The notes: generated by a model from the letters alone, not told the origin. Shown: positions 8,369-17,843, counted from the stretch's first letter. The stretch: 38,610 nt of DNA from Osedax symbiont Rs2 (GCA_000416315.1 ASZI01000234.1:1-38610), one strand, 5' to 3'. Program-made: numbers and translations.

Positions 8369-10969
8369 ATGAATACTTTGAACCGCAAGCCTCTAGCGGG
8401 CACGACGCTGGATTATTACGATACTCGAGCAGCCGTCGAAGCCATTGCCCCCGGCGCCTATAAAAAACTTCCATACACTTCACGTGTCTTAGCTGAGAAC
8501 TTAGTGCGTCGCTGTGACCCACAAATGCTCAGCGCTTCTCTAGAGCAAATTATACAGGGGAAGAGTGATTTGGATTTTCCCTGGTATCCGGCCAGAGTTG
8601 TCTGCCACGATATTTTAGGACAGACAGCGCTGGTAGACCTTGCAGGTTTACGTGATGCGATTGCTGAAAAAGGTGGAGACCCATCTAAAGTTAACCCAGT
8701 AGTGCCGACTCAGTTAGTAGTAGATCACTCTTTAGCGGTAGAGCACGGCGGCTTTGATAAAGATGCTTTTACCAAGAACCGGGCCATCGAAGACAGACGC
8801 AACGATGACAGGTTCCACTTCATTAACTGGACCAAAGAAGCGTTCGATAATGTCGATGTCATTCCCCCCGGTAACGGTATTTTGCACCAAATTAACTTAG
8901 AGCGTATGTCTCCGGTGATTCAGGCACGCGATGGTGTGGCCTTCCCGGATACTCTGGTTGGAACTGACAGCCACACGCCTATGGTCGATGCCCTGGGGGT
9001 TATTGCCATTGGAGTAGGTGGCCTTGAAGCAGAAAGTGTGATGCTAGGTCGAGCCTCTTATATGCGTCTGCCAGAAATAATTGGTGTTGAGTTGACCGGT
9101 GCTCCGCAACCGGGTATTACCGCCACTGATATAGTATTAACTTTGACCAAGTTTTTACGTGAGCAAAAGGTTGTCTCTTCCTATCTGGAGTTTTTCGGCG
9201 AGGGTGCCGCTAAGCTAACTTTAGGTGATCGTGCCACAATTTCTAATATGACCCCTGAATTTGGTGCCTCTGCGGCGATGTTTTACATCGACGAAAAGAC
9301 CATCGACTATTTAAAGTTGACCGGTCGTGAAGACCAGCAGGTGAAATTAGTCGAGACTTATGCCAAGACCACTGGACTGTGGGCAGATACACTGACCGAA
9401 GTAGAGTACCAGCGGGTACTGACTTTTGACTTGTCTGCGGTTGTGAGAAATATCGCCGGTCCCTCTAATCCACACAATCTAGTACCTACCTCTGACCTCG
9501 CCGCCCGCGGTATCAGCGGCAAAGTAGAAGATGAAGCGGGTAAAATGCCAGATGGAGCAGTGATCATCGCTGCAATCACTAGCTGTACAAACACCAGCAA
9601 CCCGAGAAACATGATCGCCGCAGGTTTGTTGGCACGTAACGCCAATGCGCTCGGTCTGACCCGTAAGCCCTGGGTAAAAACATCTCTGGCGCCGGGTTCA
9701 AAAGCGGTGCAGTTGTATTTGCAGGAAGCTAATTTACTGCCCGAGCTTGAGCAATTAGGCTTTGGTATAGTGGCATTTGCCTGTACTTCCTGCAATGGCA
9801 TGAGTGGCGCGTTAGACCCTGCTATAAAGCAGGAGATCCTCGACAGAGATCTGTATGCTACGGCAGTACTATCGGGCAACCGTAATTTTGATGGACGTAT
9901 TCATCCACATGCCAACGAAGCATTTTTGGCATCGCCGCCATTAGTGGTGGCCTATGCTATTGCCGGGACTATCAGATTCGATATCGAAAAAGATGTGTTG
10001 GGAGTAGATGTTCAAGGTAACAATATAACCCTTAAAGACCTTTGGCCAACGGATGAAGAGATAGATGCGATCTTTGCTGCCAGTGTTAAACCTGAGCAGT
10101 TCCGCAAGGTTTACATCCCGATGTTTGAAATTAAAGAAAAAGCTACCGCCAAAGTAGATCCGCAGTATGACTGGCGTGGCCAAAGTACTTACATCCGTCG
10201 TCCTCCATACTGGGAGGGTGCTCTGGCTGGCGAGCGTAGCATGCAGGGGATGCGCCCATTAGCGGTACTGGGAGATAACATTACCACTGATCATCTGTCG
10301 CCTTCCAATGCCATCATGCTGGACAGTGCCGCAGGCGCCTATCTGGATAAAATGGGCCTGCCTGAGGTTGATTTTAATTCCTATGCTACCCATCGCGGAG
10401 ATCACTTAACCGCACAGCGTGCCACTTTTGCCAACCCCAAACTGTTTAACGAGATGGTTGTGGAAGATGGCAAAGTTGTGCAGGGTTCGCTGACTCGGAT
10501 TGAGCCCGAGGGCAAAGTCAGTCGGATGTGGGAGGCGATTGAAATCTATATGTCTCGCAAACAACCACTGATTATTATTGCCGGTGCCGATTATGGTCAG
10601 GGATCATCTCGTGATTGGGCTGCTAAAGGGGTACGTCTTGCCGGGGTAGAGGTGATAGTTGCTGAAGGGTTTGAGCGTATACACCGCACTAACTTAGTCG
10701 GCATGGGAGTGCTACCACTGGAATTCAAGGCTCCACAGAATCGCAATACTTTAGCGATTGACGGCAGTGAAAGCTACGATGTTGTCGGTGAGCGCACACC
10801 CGGAGCGACTCTTACATTGATCATCAGACGCAAAAACGGCGAAGTGATTGAAGTCCCCGTCACTTGTCGACTGGATACCGCCGAGGAAGTCTCTATCTAC
10901 GAAGCAGGTGGTGTACTACAGCGCTTTGCCCAGGACTTTTTAGAGTCTGCAGATTCTGAGGCCGTTTAA
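8369..10969 (+). CDS. acnD: Fe/S-dependent 2-methylcitrate dehydratase AcnD
   Basis: Aconitase-family enzyme that dehydrates 2-methylcitrate; it requires PrpF and replaces PrpD in this cycle variant. It has 866 residues from ATG 8369. The frame extends four codons upstream to a TTG, but MNTLNRKPL matches the usual AcnD start. [4Fe-4S] cluster cysteines are seen in TSCTNTSNP and ACTSCNGMSG. The C-terminal swivel domain carries GADYGQGSSRDWAAKG with the catalytic SRDWAAKG loop. The AcnD call over AcnA rests on the gene order prpB-prpC-acnD-prpF. It is followed after about 130 bases by prpF. Confidence 0.95.
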   Translation: MNTLNRKPLAGTTLDYYDTRAAVEAIAPGAYKKLPYTSRVLAENLVRRCDPQMLSASLEQIIQGKSDLDFPWYPARVVCHDILGQTALVDLAGLRDAIAEKGGDPSKVNPVVPTQLVVDHSLAVEHGGFDKDAFTKNRAIEDRRNDDRFHFINWTKEAFDNVDVIPPGNGILHQINLERMSPVIQARDGVAFPDTLVGTDSHTPMVDALGVIAIGVGGLEAESVMLGRASYMRLPEIIGVELTGAPQPGITATDIVLTLTKFLREQKVVSSYLEFFGEGAAKLTLGDRATISNMTPEFGASAAMFYIDEKTIDYLKLTGREDQQVKLVETYAKTTGLWADTLTEVEYQRVLTFDLSAVVRNIAGPSNPHNLVPTSDLAARGISGKVEDEAGKMPDGAVIIAAITSCTNTSNPRNMIAAGLLARNANALGLTRKPWVKTSLAPGSKAVQLYLQEANLLPELEQLGFGIVAFACTSCNGMSGALDPAIKQEILDRDLYATAVLSGNRNFDGRIHPHANEAFLASPPLVVAYAIAGTIRFDIEKDVLGVDVQGNNITLKDLWPTDEEIDAIFAASVKPEQFRKVYIPMFEIKEKATAKVDPQYDWRGQSTYIRRPPYWEGALAGERSMQGMRPLAVLGDNITTDHLSPSNAIMLDSAAGAYLDKMGLPEVDFNSYATHRGDHLTAQRATFANPKLFNEMVVEDGKVVQGSLTRIEPEGKVSRMWEAIEIYMSRKQPLIIIAGADYGQGSSRDWAAKGVRLAGVEVIVAEGFERIHRTNLVGMGVLPLEFKAPQNRNTLAIDGSESYDVVGERTPGATLTLIIRRKNGEVIEVPVTCRLDTAEEVSIYEAGGVLQRFAQDFLESADSEAV

Positions 10970-10992
10970 TAGCGGGTCTGGGTAGTCGCTGA

Positions 10993-11079
10993 CATCACCG
11001 GTAGTTGACCGGTGGTGCTTTACTAAAAGCAGCATTGTTAACTTAAGTTGCTGCTTTTAAGCCTTGGGCTATAGTGCCC
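10993..11079 (+). repeat. Three consecutive hairpins between acnD and prpF
   Basis: The first pairs CATCACCGGT (10993-11002) with ACCGGTGGTG (11008-11017): ten pairs, one G-U, loop AGTTG. The second pairs TAAAAGCAGCA (11024-11034) with TGCTGCTTTTA (11049-11059): eleven perfect pairs, ending in TTTT. The third is GGGC/GCCC at 11066-11079. The second resembles a weak terminator, which would lower prpF expression relative to acnD; this is inference. Confidence 0.6.
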
Positions 11080-11106
11080 CGGGATTAATTAATAGGATAA
11101 CGTTTC

Positions 11107-12282
11107 ATGGGCCATGTAGCACAAGTCAGAATACCTGCCACTTATATACGTGGTGGTACCAGTAAAGGTGTATTTTTCTCGTTACAAGATTTGCCGAAAA
11201 GTGCACAAGTTGCAGGAGCTGCACGCAATGCATTGCTGCTGCGGGTAATAGGCAGTCCGGACCCTTACGGTAAACAGACTGATGGCATGGGCGGTGCAAC
11301 TTCCAGTACCAGTAAAACAGTCATAGTTGCTAAAAGTAGTGTGGCGGATCACGATGTGGATTATTTGTTTGGCCAAGTGGCCATCGATAAAGCCTTTGTC
11401 GATTGGAGCGGCAACTGCGGAAACTTATCGGCGGCAGTAGGGGCCTTTGCTATCAGTAGTGGCTTAGTGGATGCGCAGCGCATCCCAGTAAACGGCATTG
11501 CCACAGTGCGGATCTGGCAGGCCAATATCAGTAAAACTATTATCGCGCATGTACCTATCAGCAGTGGACAAGTTCAGGAGACCGGAGATTTCCAGCTCGA
11601 TGGTGTGACTTTTCCAGCGGCAAAAATACAAGTAGAGTTTTTGGATCCCGCCGGTGATGGAGCGATGTTCCCGACCGGAAATGTTGTTGATGATCTGTTG
11701 GTCCCTGGTGTCGGTACACTATCGGCAACGATGATCAATGCGGGAATACCGACTATTTTTGTCAACGCAGTTGATATCGGCTACAGCGGTACCGAATTGC
11801 AAGATGACATCAATACAGATGAGAAAGCGCTGGCCATGTTTGAAGCTATTCGCAGTCACGGCGCTGTACAGATGGGGCTTATTGGTCACATTGACGAGGC
11901 GGCAGCTCGTCAGCACACACCAAAAGTTGCGATAGTGGCTCCAAGCGCTGATTACCTGTCATCCAGTGGTAAAAGCATTGCGGCGGCGGATATTGATTTG
12001 TCGGTGCGGGCACTGTCTATGGGCAAACTGCATCATGCCATGATGGGTACAGCTGCCGTGGCTATAGGAACAGCTGCTGCAATCCCAGGGACTTTAGTCA
12101 ATCTTGCTGCCGGTGGTGGTGAGCGCCATGAAGTTAACTTCGGTCATCCATCAGGTACTTTGCTGGTGGGGGCTAAGGCGAGCTTTGTGCAGGGGCAGTG
12201 GACTGCTGACAAGGCAATAATGAACCGCAGTGCCAGGGTGTTAATGGAGGGCTGGGTGCGAATTCCCGGGGATAGCTTTTAA
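11107..12282 (+). CDS. prpF: AcnD-accessory protein PrpF (2-methylaconitate isomerase)
   Basis: Diaminopimelate-epimerase-fold protein that isomerises trans-/cis-2-methylaconitate and is needed for AcnD-dependent methylcitrate use. It has 391 residues, full length. The start motif IPATYIRGGTSKGVFF, K70 in SSTSK and C104 in DWSGNCGNL correspond to the catalytic Lys and Cys described for the Shewanella protein, offset by three. The GGMG loop near 60-63 is also intact. AGGA precedes the ATG. The gene lies between acnD and the decayed prpD, and its integrity argues that the cycle runs through AcnD/PrpF. Confidence 0.94.
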   Translation: MGHVAQVRIPATYIRGGTSKGVFFSLQDLPKSAQVAGAARNALLLRVIGSPDPYGKQTDGMGGATSSTSKTVIVAKSSVADHDVDYLFGQVAIDKAFVDWSGNCGNLSAAVGAFAISSGLVDAQRIPVNGIATVRIWQANISKTIIAHVPISSGQVQETGDFQLDGVTFPAAKIQVEFLDPAGDGAMFPTGNVVDDLLVPGVGTLSATMINAGIPTIFVNAVDIGYSGTELQDDINTDEKALAMFEAIRSHGAVQMGLIGHIDEAAARQHTPKVAIVAPSADYLSSSGKSIAAADIDLSVRALSMGKLHHAMMGTAAVAIGTAAAIPGTLVNLAAGGGERHEVNFGHPSGTLLVGAKASFVQGQWTADKAIMNRSARVLMEGWVRIPGDSF

Positions 12283-12310
12283 TTTTCATTAGTAAATAGT
12301 TGTAACTTAG

Positions 12311-13701
12311 ATAAAGAAAGAGCAAAAATACTTAGAGCATATTTTTGCAGCCAGCAGCAAAGTACTGTTAGCGCTGCGTTTCCCCGAGTGTACTAAACAT
12401 CTGGGTCCTATTGTTGAGGGCAGCCAAGTGGCTAATGGCGCTCGAGTCCCTGGTACCTCGTACCCCTTAGACCCGGTGAAAGCAGCCTGGGGTATTGGCT
12501 GTATCATTCGCTGGTTAGATTACAACGCACTTGGCTTGCTGCGAAGTGGGGTCACCCCTGCGACAATCTAGGGGGCATTCTAGCGGTTGCAGGTCACTTA
12601 TCACAAGTGTGAGTGAGTCGTGGGGAATCACCGCTGCTGATGCGCGAAGTGTTGGAGGCAATGATTTTAGCTCATGAAATTCAAGGTGTGATAGCACTGG
12701 AAAATTCATTCAACCGTGTCGGCTTATGCCAAGTATTGTTGGTCAGGGTCGCATCCGTCGCGGTAGTAACAAAAATGTACGGCGCAGATCATGAGCAGAT
12801 TATGGCTGGGATATCTCAGGCCTGGGTAGATGGATCTGCACTGCGCACATACCGCCACGCACCTAATGCCGGGTCGCGAGAATCTTGGGCGGCAGGGGAT
12901 GCAACTTCCAGAGCGGTGCGTTTAGCTGACATATCGATGCGCGGTGAGATGGGTATTCCCGGGGTGCTCAGTGCCGTACAATGGGGTTTTTACGACGTCT
13001 GTTTCAACAAAACGGTCGCAGATCAACAGTTTAAGCCGCAACAAAAACGAGTCTTTAGTTTTCCGCAGAAGTACGGCACCTGTGTGATGGAAAATGTGCT
13101 GTTTAAAATTTCTTTCCCGGCCGAGTTCCACGCACAGACCGCTTGTGAAGCGGCGGTTAAGTTACACCCACTGGTTGTCGATCGTCTGTCTGAAATAGAT
13201 AAAATAGTGATTCGCACTCACGATTCGGCGGTGCGCATTATTTGCAAGCAGGGACCGCTGGCCAACCCTGCTGATCGCGATCACTGTCTGCAATATATGA
13301 CGGCGGTTGCGTTGATTTTTGGCGACTTGATAGCTGAACATTATGAAGACGATTTTCACCGTGCCAATCCACTGATCGATCAGTTGCGCGAAAAAACGCA
13401 GATCGAAGAAGTGCCACAGTACTGTGATGATTACTACGATGCAAATAAGCGCTCTATCGCCAATGCGATTCAGATCTACTTCACTGATGGCACTGTGACA
13501 GAAGAAGTCGCAGTGGAATACCCGCTTGGTCATCGCCGGCGCCGCGCGCAGGGAATACCCCTGCTGGAGAAAAAATTCCAGAGGAACTTAGCAACCCGCT
13601 TCGCATCTGGTCGCAGTCAAACTATCTACCAATTGTGCATCGATCAGGCCCGGCTGGAACAGACAGCTGTAGATGAGTTTATGGACTTATTTGTGATCTG
13701 A
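12311..13701 (+). pseudogene. prpD: 2-methylcitrate dehydratase, degenerate (prpD pseudogene)
   Basis: PrpD (MmgE/PrpD family, normally about 485 residues) is recognisable across the region but cannot be translated as one protein. (1) The N-terminus lacks a start codon. The frame from 12311 runs past ASSK straight into [11 protein letters not shown], omitting about 20 residues usually found between these points. (2) A one-base deletion near 12527-12531 (five bases where the family has the two codons for D-T before WLAAKWGHP) shifts the frame. (3) An in-frame TGA at 12610-12612 interrupts SQV/VSRGESP. From 12613 to the stop the remaining 362 codons are intact (ALENSFNRVG, RTYRHAPN, ENVLFKISFPAEFH, NPADRDHC). 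Any product would lack the N-terminal quarter. Loss is tolerable because acnD-prpF supply the step. Confidence 0.9.
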
Positions 13702-13712
13702 TTAATCGTTTT

Positions 13713-13736
13713 AAAAGCGATCTAAGATCGCTTTTT
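13713..13736 (+). terminator. Intrinsic terminator of the prp operon
   Basis: AAAAGCGAT and ATCGCTTTT pair around a five-base loop (CTAAG) and run into TTTTT at 13732-13736. It lies 12 bases after the prpD-derived stop codon, the expected end of the operon. Confidence 0.85.
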
Positions 13737-13827
13737 GTGCGTATTTACTGCCCGATACAGAGGAACTTTTATTGCTGGCGTTGTCTACTTGTGTGCTTGC
13801 TAATAAACTCAAAGGATTAGATTTTCT

Positions 13828-14253
13828 GTGATTATGCTTCGTTACTTACTGTTACCTCTATTGGTACTAGCGACTTTCTCAGCCGCAGCTGTTGAGGGTG
13901 CATTTACAAACGTATCAGCGCGCAATGCGCAACAGATAATATTAAGTCGAACTAACAGTGAAAATTTTTATCTGCTGGATGTGCGAACCGATCAGGAGTT
14001 TGCGCAGGCCCATATACAGGGAGCCAAGCAGTTGGACTTTTATTCGGCAACTTTCAGCGTTGATCTGGAAAAATTAGACAGAGATAAAACATACCTGCTG
14101 TACTGTCGAACTGGCATGAGAAGTGCCCGTACTTTTGCGCTAATGCAGCAACTGGGCTTTCACAAGGTCTATAACATGCGCGGCGGCATCGTCAGCTGGT
14201 ATCAACAACGACTGCCTTTAGTGTTCAAAAATATCAATAGTGAAACTAAATAA
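13828..14253 (+). CDS. Periplasmic rhodanese-like protein
   Basis: A single rhodanese domain (about residues 27-130) behind an N-terminal signal peptide (hydrophobic residues 4-20 ending ATFSAAA), so export to the periplasm is expected. The active-site loop is CRTGMRS with Cys93. LLDVRTDQEF and AHIQGAKQLDF are the CH2-type landmarks. The length of 141 residues fits stand-alone exported rhodaneses. AAGGA at 13812-13816 supports the GTG at 13828; the ATG six bases later is the alternative. The sulfur acceptor is unknown. The pentapeptide-repeat gene follows 30 bases later, suggesting one transcript. Confidence 0.88.
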   Translation: MIMLRYLLLPLLVLATFSAAAVEGAFTNVSARNAQQIILSRTNSENFYLLDVRTDQEFAQAHIQGAKQLDFYSATFSVDLEKLDRDKTYLLYCRTGMRSARTFALMQQLGFHKVYNMRGGIVSWYQQRLPLVFKNINSETK

Positions 14254-14283
14254 TCTTCCATACCTTCAGCCCAGAGACCAATT

Positions 14284-14883
14284 ATGCCCTTTCAATTCAC
14301 TGAAACAGCTTATTATGCAGAACATTTCAAACAAGTAACTTTACCGGGAGCTGAGTTTCTTGACATCAGTTTTGAAGACTGTCAGTTCGAGAACTGTGAT
14401 TTTAGTGAGTCGACCTTTATCAATTGTCATTTTCTGGAATGCGATTTCACAAATTCTAATCTAAGTTTAGTGTCGCTACCGAGCTGTAGATTAAATGAGG
14501 TACTTTTTAAACAGTGTAAATTGTTAGGCATTGACTGGAGTAAAATCCACTGGCCAAGTATTGCACTGGATTCTCAAGTTGTGTTTGATCAGTCAGTGCT
14601 AAACGATAGCAGTTTTTTTGCTCTGCAACTGCAAGGGCTAAAGATAATTGATTGTCGCGCTCGCGACGTAGATTTCAGGGAGGGGGACTTTAATCAGGGA
14701 AGTTTTAGTCATTCAGATTTGACCGGTAGCCTATTTGGCAAAACTAACTTGTCCGGCGTTGATTTTAGTGAAGCTGTCAACTATCAGATAGATATCGAAA
14801 ATAACCGCATTAATGGTGCGAAATTTAGCCGCTTTGAAGCTGTCAGGTTGTTAGAAGGGTTAGATATTGAGCTGGTAGATTAG
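14284..14883 (+). CDS. Pentapeptide-repeat protein
   Basis: A protein of 199 residues built from tandem A(D/N)LXX-like pentapeptides, with two repeat blocks (about residues 22-70 and 110-165) that would form a right-handed quadrilateral beta-helix. Repeat cores include DISFEDCQFENCDFSESTF and GSLFGKTNLSGVDFSEA. The C-terminal cap (YQIDIENNRINGAKFSRFEA, then a Leu-rich helix) resembles that of QnrB/McbG-like members. Those proteins mimic DNA and protect gyrase, but most family members have no known role, so resistance cannot be claimed. It probably shares a transcript with the rhodanese gene. Confidence 0.85.
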   Translation: MPFQFTETAYYAEHFKQVTLPGAEFLDISFEDCQFENCDFSESTFINCHFLECDFTNSNLSLVSLPSCRLNEVLFKQCKLLGIDWSKIHWPSIALDSQVVFDQSVLNDSSFFALQLQGLKIIDCRARDVDFREGDFNQGSFSHSDLTGSLFGKTNLSGVDFSEAVNYQIDIENNRINGAKFSRFEAVRLLEGLDIELVD

Positions 14884-14922
14884 ATCTAACGGGATGCGCT
14901 TGCCTTATCTAAGGTTTGCTGG

Positions 14923-16899
14923 TCAAGATTTATTGTGTTTCACAGGTAGCCTGATAGAGAAGCAACTGCCGCTGCCTAGTTTGCTCTGTACTGTGATCTG
15001 TCCTGCATGCTTTTGGATAATGCTATAGGACACTGAAAGGCCAAGACCTGTACCAAGACCTACTTCCTTAGTGGTATAGAAAGGGTCGAACAAACGGCTG
15101 ATATTTTCAGCGGCGATTCCGCAGCCATTATCTTCTATCTCAACAATCACCCAATCGCCGTCCTTTTTAGTGCGCAAAGTGATAGTGCCGCGCTCAGCGA
15201 GTGCCTGACTGGCGTTAATTAATAAATTCATAAAAACTTGGTTTAATTGTGAGGGGATACATTCGATATTCGGTATATCGTTCAATTCTTTAATCAACTC
15301 AGCTTTGTACTTTAACTCATGCCAGGCAATATTCAGAGTACTTTCAAGGCCTAAGCGAATATCAAAACTCTCAAAGCCTGACTCATCGGTTCGAGAAAAA
15401 AGCATTAAATCGGCAACAATTTTTTTAACCCTGTGCAGACCTTCCTGCGTTTCACTGATCATTTCTGGTATGTCGGAGCGAAGAAAGTCCAGGTCAATCT
15501 CCGTGCATAGATCAGTACTGCTCTGAGAGTCGATATCAGAGGCTGCAAGCTGCTGCTGGTATACTTCTATCAGTCTGAACAGATCTTGCAGATAATTATC
15601 CAGTGTATCTACGTTGGCATTAATAAAGCCTACCGGGTTATTGATTTCATGCGCGACACCGGCGGCAAGTTGGCCGATAGAAGCCATTTTTTCTGATTGC
15701 AAAAGTTGATTTTTAGCGTCCTGAAGCCGAGTTATATTCTTTTGCTGCTCAATATTTTGTTCTTTTAATTGCAGTTGCAGCTGCTTCAACTCGGTGATGT
15801 TGTTGGCTGAGAAAAGGTAATCTTCTATCTGGCCTTGCTCCGTATATACAGGAGATAAGCTAGCCTGCAAATATATCTTCTGGCCATCCCTGTCACTGAT
15901 TTGTACTTCACCACTCCATTTTGCTGTTTTAACATTTTTTTTATTGGATTTGTTTACCATCGATTGAAAAGGGACGGCCCTGACAAAGTTCTGATCGAAT
16001 AATGTTTGAATCTCAGCGGGGTCAAAACCGGTAAGCTCCGCCATACTGGGAGTGGCATACAGCACTTTCCCGTCAACTGAAAGGATGGTGGAAAGTGTTG
16101 GGCTCTGCTCCACAGCGCGCAGCAAGTGCAAGTTAATCTTGCTTAACTGATCATTTGAGGATCGAAGAGAGCGCAGTGTATGGCGTAGTTTCTGAGTGAT
16201 ATCCGTTAAGGCAAATTCGAAAAGTTGCAATTCATTAAGTTTATGTTTTATTGGAGGATCAGTGTTGTCGTCGCTATCCATAGGCAATTTACGTACTAAA
16301 GCCATTAATTGATTGAGTGGCCGGCTCAATAACTTTTGCCCAAAGTAGATGAAGACCCCCCAGAGTATCAATGTTTTCAGCACCGCAGCGCTGGCTAACG
16401 AAATGATGGTGGGCTTTACCTCTTCTATGACAATATCATTACCTGTGTAGAAGATCGCCTGACCGATGGGCTTAGTGGTCAACTCGTTAGGGTCAAATAA
16501 TGTGAATTTGTGTCGATATTGATCACTGTCGGCCTGATGTGGGGCTTTTTCAGTATTTGTCGGTGAGTAAGTATCGGATTGAGTTTTTCCCCCCTGTGCC
16601 AGGATTATGCCTCTTTCGTCGATGACGCTCACACCAATGATAGTGCTCTGAGATAAAATACCTTTGATTAAACTGTCTATTAACGGTTTATCTAAATGCC
16701 ATAACGCATTTGCCAGGCCGTCTTCAACTAACGGTTGGTGCTTTATCATCGTTTGCACCACACGCTGTTTGGTTTGAGAGTATTCGAGCCAGCCCTGGCA
16801 TAAGGTAATAAAAATGGCGGCTATACAATAGACGCCAAATATTTTTTTCAGCAGTTCTATACCGATGGATTGGGTTAGAGGTACTTTTTGATAGTCCAT
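14923..16899 (-). CDS. Membrane-bound PAS sensor histidine kinase
   Basis: Sensor kinase of 658 residues. Membrane segment 1 (about 16-35), a periplasmic domain (about 36-165), membrane segment 2 (about 166-188), a linker, a PAS domain (about 262-368), a coiled coil (about 368-405), HisKA with phospho-acceptor H417 in GVAHEINNPVG, and HATPase_c (about 550-655). The HATPase N box is NLLINASQAL and the G boxes are DNGCGI and GTGLGL. There is no receiver or HPt domain, and no response regulator gene is adjacent. It starts 6 bases after the solute-binding-protein gene and is presumably co-transcribed with it, which suggests the two form one sensing unit. Confidence 0.93.
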   Translation of the reverse strand: MDYQKVPLTQSIGIELLKKIFGVYCIAAIFITLCQGWLEYSQTKQRVVQTMIKHQPLVEDGLANALWHLDKPLIDSLIKGILSQSTIIGVSVIDERGIILAQGGKTQSDTYSPTNTEKAPHQADSDQYRHKFTLFDPNELTTKPIGQAIFYTGNDIVIEEVKPTIISLASAAVLKTLILWGVFIYFGQKLLSRPLNQLMALVRKLPMDSDDNTDPPIKHKLNELQLFEFALTDITQKLRHTLRSLRSSNDQLSKINLHLLRAVEQSPTLSTILSVDGKVLYATPSMAELTGFDPAEIQTLFDQNFVRAVPFQSMVNKSNKKNVKTAKWSGEVQISDRDGQKIYLQASLSPVYTEQGQIEDYLFSANNITELKQLQLQLKEQNIEQQKNITRLQDAKNQLLQSEKMASIGQLAAGVAHEINNPVGFINANVDTLDNYLQDLFRLIEVYQQQLAASDIDSQSSTDLCTEIDLDFLRSDIPEMISETQEGLHRVKKIVADLMLFSRTDESGFESFDIRLGLESTLNIAWHELKYKAELIKELNDIPNIECIPSQLNQVFMNLLINASQALAERGTITLRTKKDGDWVIVEIEDNGCGIAAENISRLFDPFYTTKEVGLGTGLGLSVSYSIIQKHAGQITVQSKLGSGSCFSIRLPVKHNKS

Positions 16900-16905
16900 A
16901 ATGAA

Positions 16906-17676
16906 TTACTTAGGCAGTTCTATATTGACTAACTGTTGCACTGGAATAGCTTGGATCAGTTGCATCAGATCTGTGCGAGTTTCAGGCAGCATAAGATGTC
17001 GGACATAAATTTGGTGTTTTTCATCTGCAAGCTTTAGCTGCTCTGCCTTGGCTTTTATTTCCTTATCGTTTGTTAACAGATACTGCATGGTTGAAGCTGG
17101 CAGTAATGTAGCAGTGACCCGGTTAACTAACACCTTCATAATATTATCTCGCTCGCGGTTGCCATCAATACGGGTAACTTCACCACTTGTCACCAGCTCA
17201 TCAATGCCCACGTAGCGGTGGCCGCGCATGCCAGCTAATACTCTACCCTTCAACGATTGAGGGTTGTTATAGATGAAAGAGTCAGTGACCAGAGAGACGA
17301 TGACATTGCTGTCGGTGAACAGCGGATGCCAAAGATAATTATCGCGTGTTCCTCTGATAAAGCCCCACTTGGGATTGACCCAGGGCACTATCCAGTTTTG
17401 CTCACAAGAGGCCTCAGGGCAATTACCTTCGATCCAGTTTTTCAGATAATAATTAAGTCGGCTACGTGGCACTATACTGACTTGAAAATTATAGCGCCCG
17501 GCCGCTTGCTTATTCAGTGTTTCAGCTAACTCATAAGTTAAACCTTTATATGAACCTGTGACAAAAGGCGGGTGGTTGTGGTAGCTGTAGATGAGGATGG
17601 TTTCAGGAGTGGCCATACTTAGACCACTGAAAGCCAAAGTTATAATAGTACATACAAATGACAGAATTTTCCTCAT
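16906..17676 (-). CDS. Periplasmic solute-binding-like protein (SBP family 3)
   Basis: A 256-residue exported protein. The signal peptide spans residues 1-22 (ends SGLSMA), followed by ILIYSYHNHPPFV and GSYKGLTYELAETLNKQA, the standard opening of bacterial extracellular solute-binding family 3. A Cys pair (NCPEASC) near 84-90 may form a disulfide. No ABC permease or ATPase lies nearby. The downstream gene, 6 bases on, is a histidine kinase, so it more likely serves as a ligand-presenting sensor protein than in transport. The ligand is unknown; amino acids or related small molecules are usual for the family. Confidence 0.82.
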   Translation of the reverse strand: MRKILSFVCTIITLAFSGLSMATPETILIYSYHNHPPFVTGSYKGLTYELAETLNKQAAGRYNFQVSIVPRSRLNYYLKNWIEGNCPEASCEQNWIVPWVNPKWGFIRGTRDNYLWHPLFTDSNVIVSLVTDSFIYNNPQSLKGRVLAGMRGHRYVGIDELVTSGEVTRIDGNRERDNIMKVLVNRVTATLLPASTMQYLLTNDKEIKAKAEQLKLADEKHQIYVRHLMLPETRTDLMQLIQAIPVQQLVNIELPK

Positions 17677-17843
17677 GAAGACCTCGGGTATAAGTTAATC
17701 TAATTCTTTTGACTGCTCTGGCGCTGATTATGAATGCTGAGACAAATCTATAAGATGTAATTAAAGAATAGTATAAAGTACAGGAAAATAAAGTATCTGA
17801 TCAGTAGTGCTGCTGTGCATTAACACAATAAGAACATGGCCAT

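Noticed and set aside
9358..9879. 173-codon minus-strand open frame inside acnD
   Set aside because: It is antisense to a well-supported gene and shows no family features.
12610..12612. TGA in prpD as a selenocysteine or readthrough codon
   Set aside because: The neighbouring frameshift and missing N-terminus show general decay, and there is no reason for selenocysteine in this family.
12613..13701. A functional shortened PrpD starting at GTG 12613
   Set aside because: There is no ribosome binding site, and it would lack the first quarter of the fold, including the conserved WGHP region.
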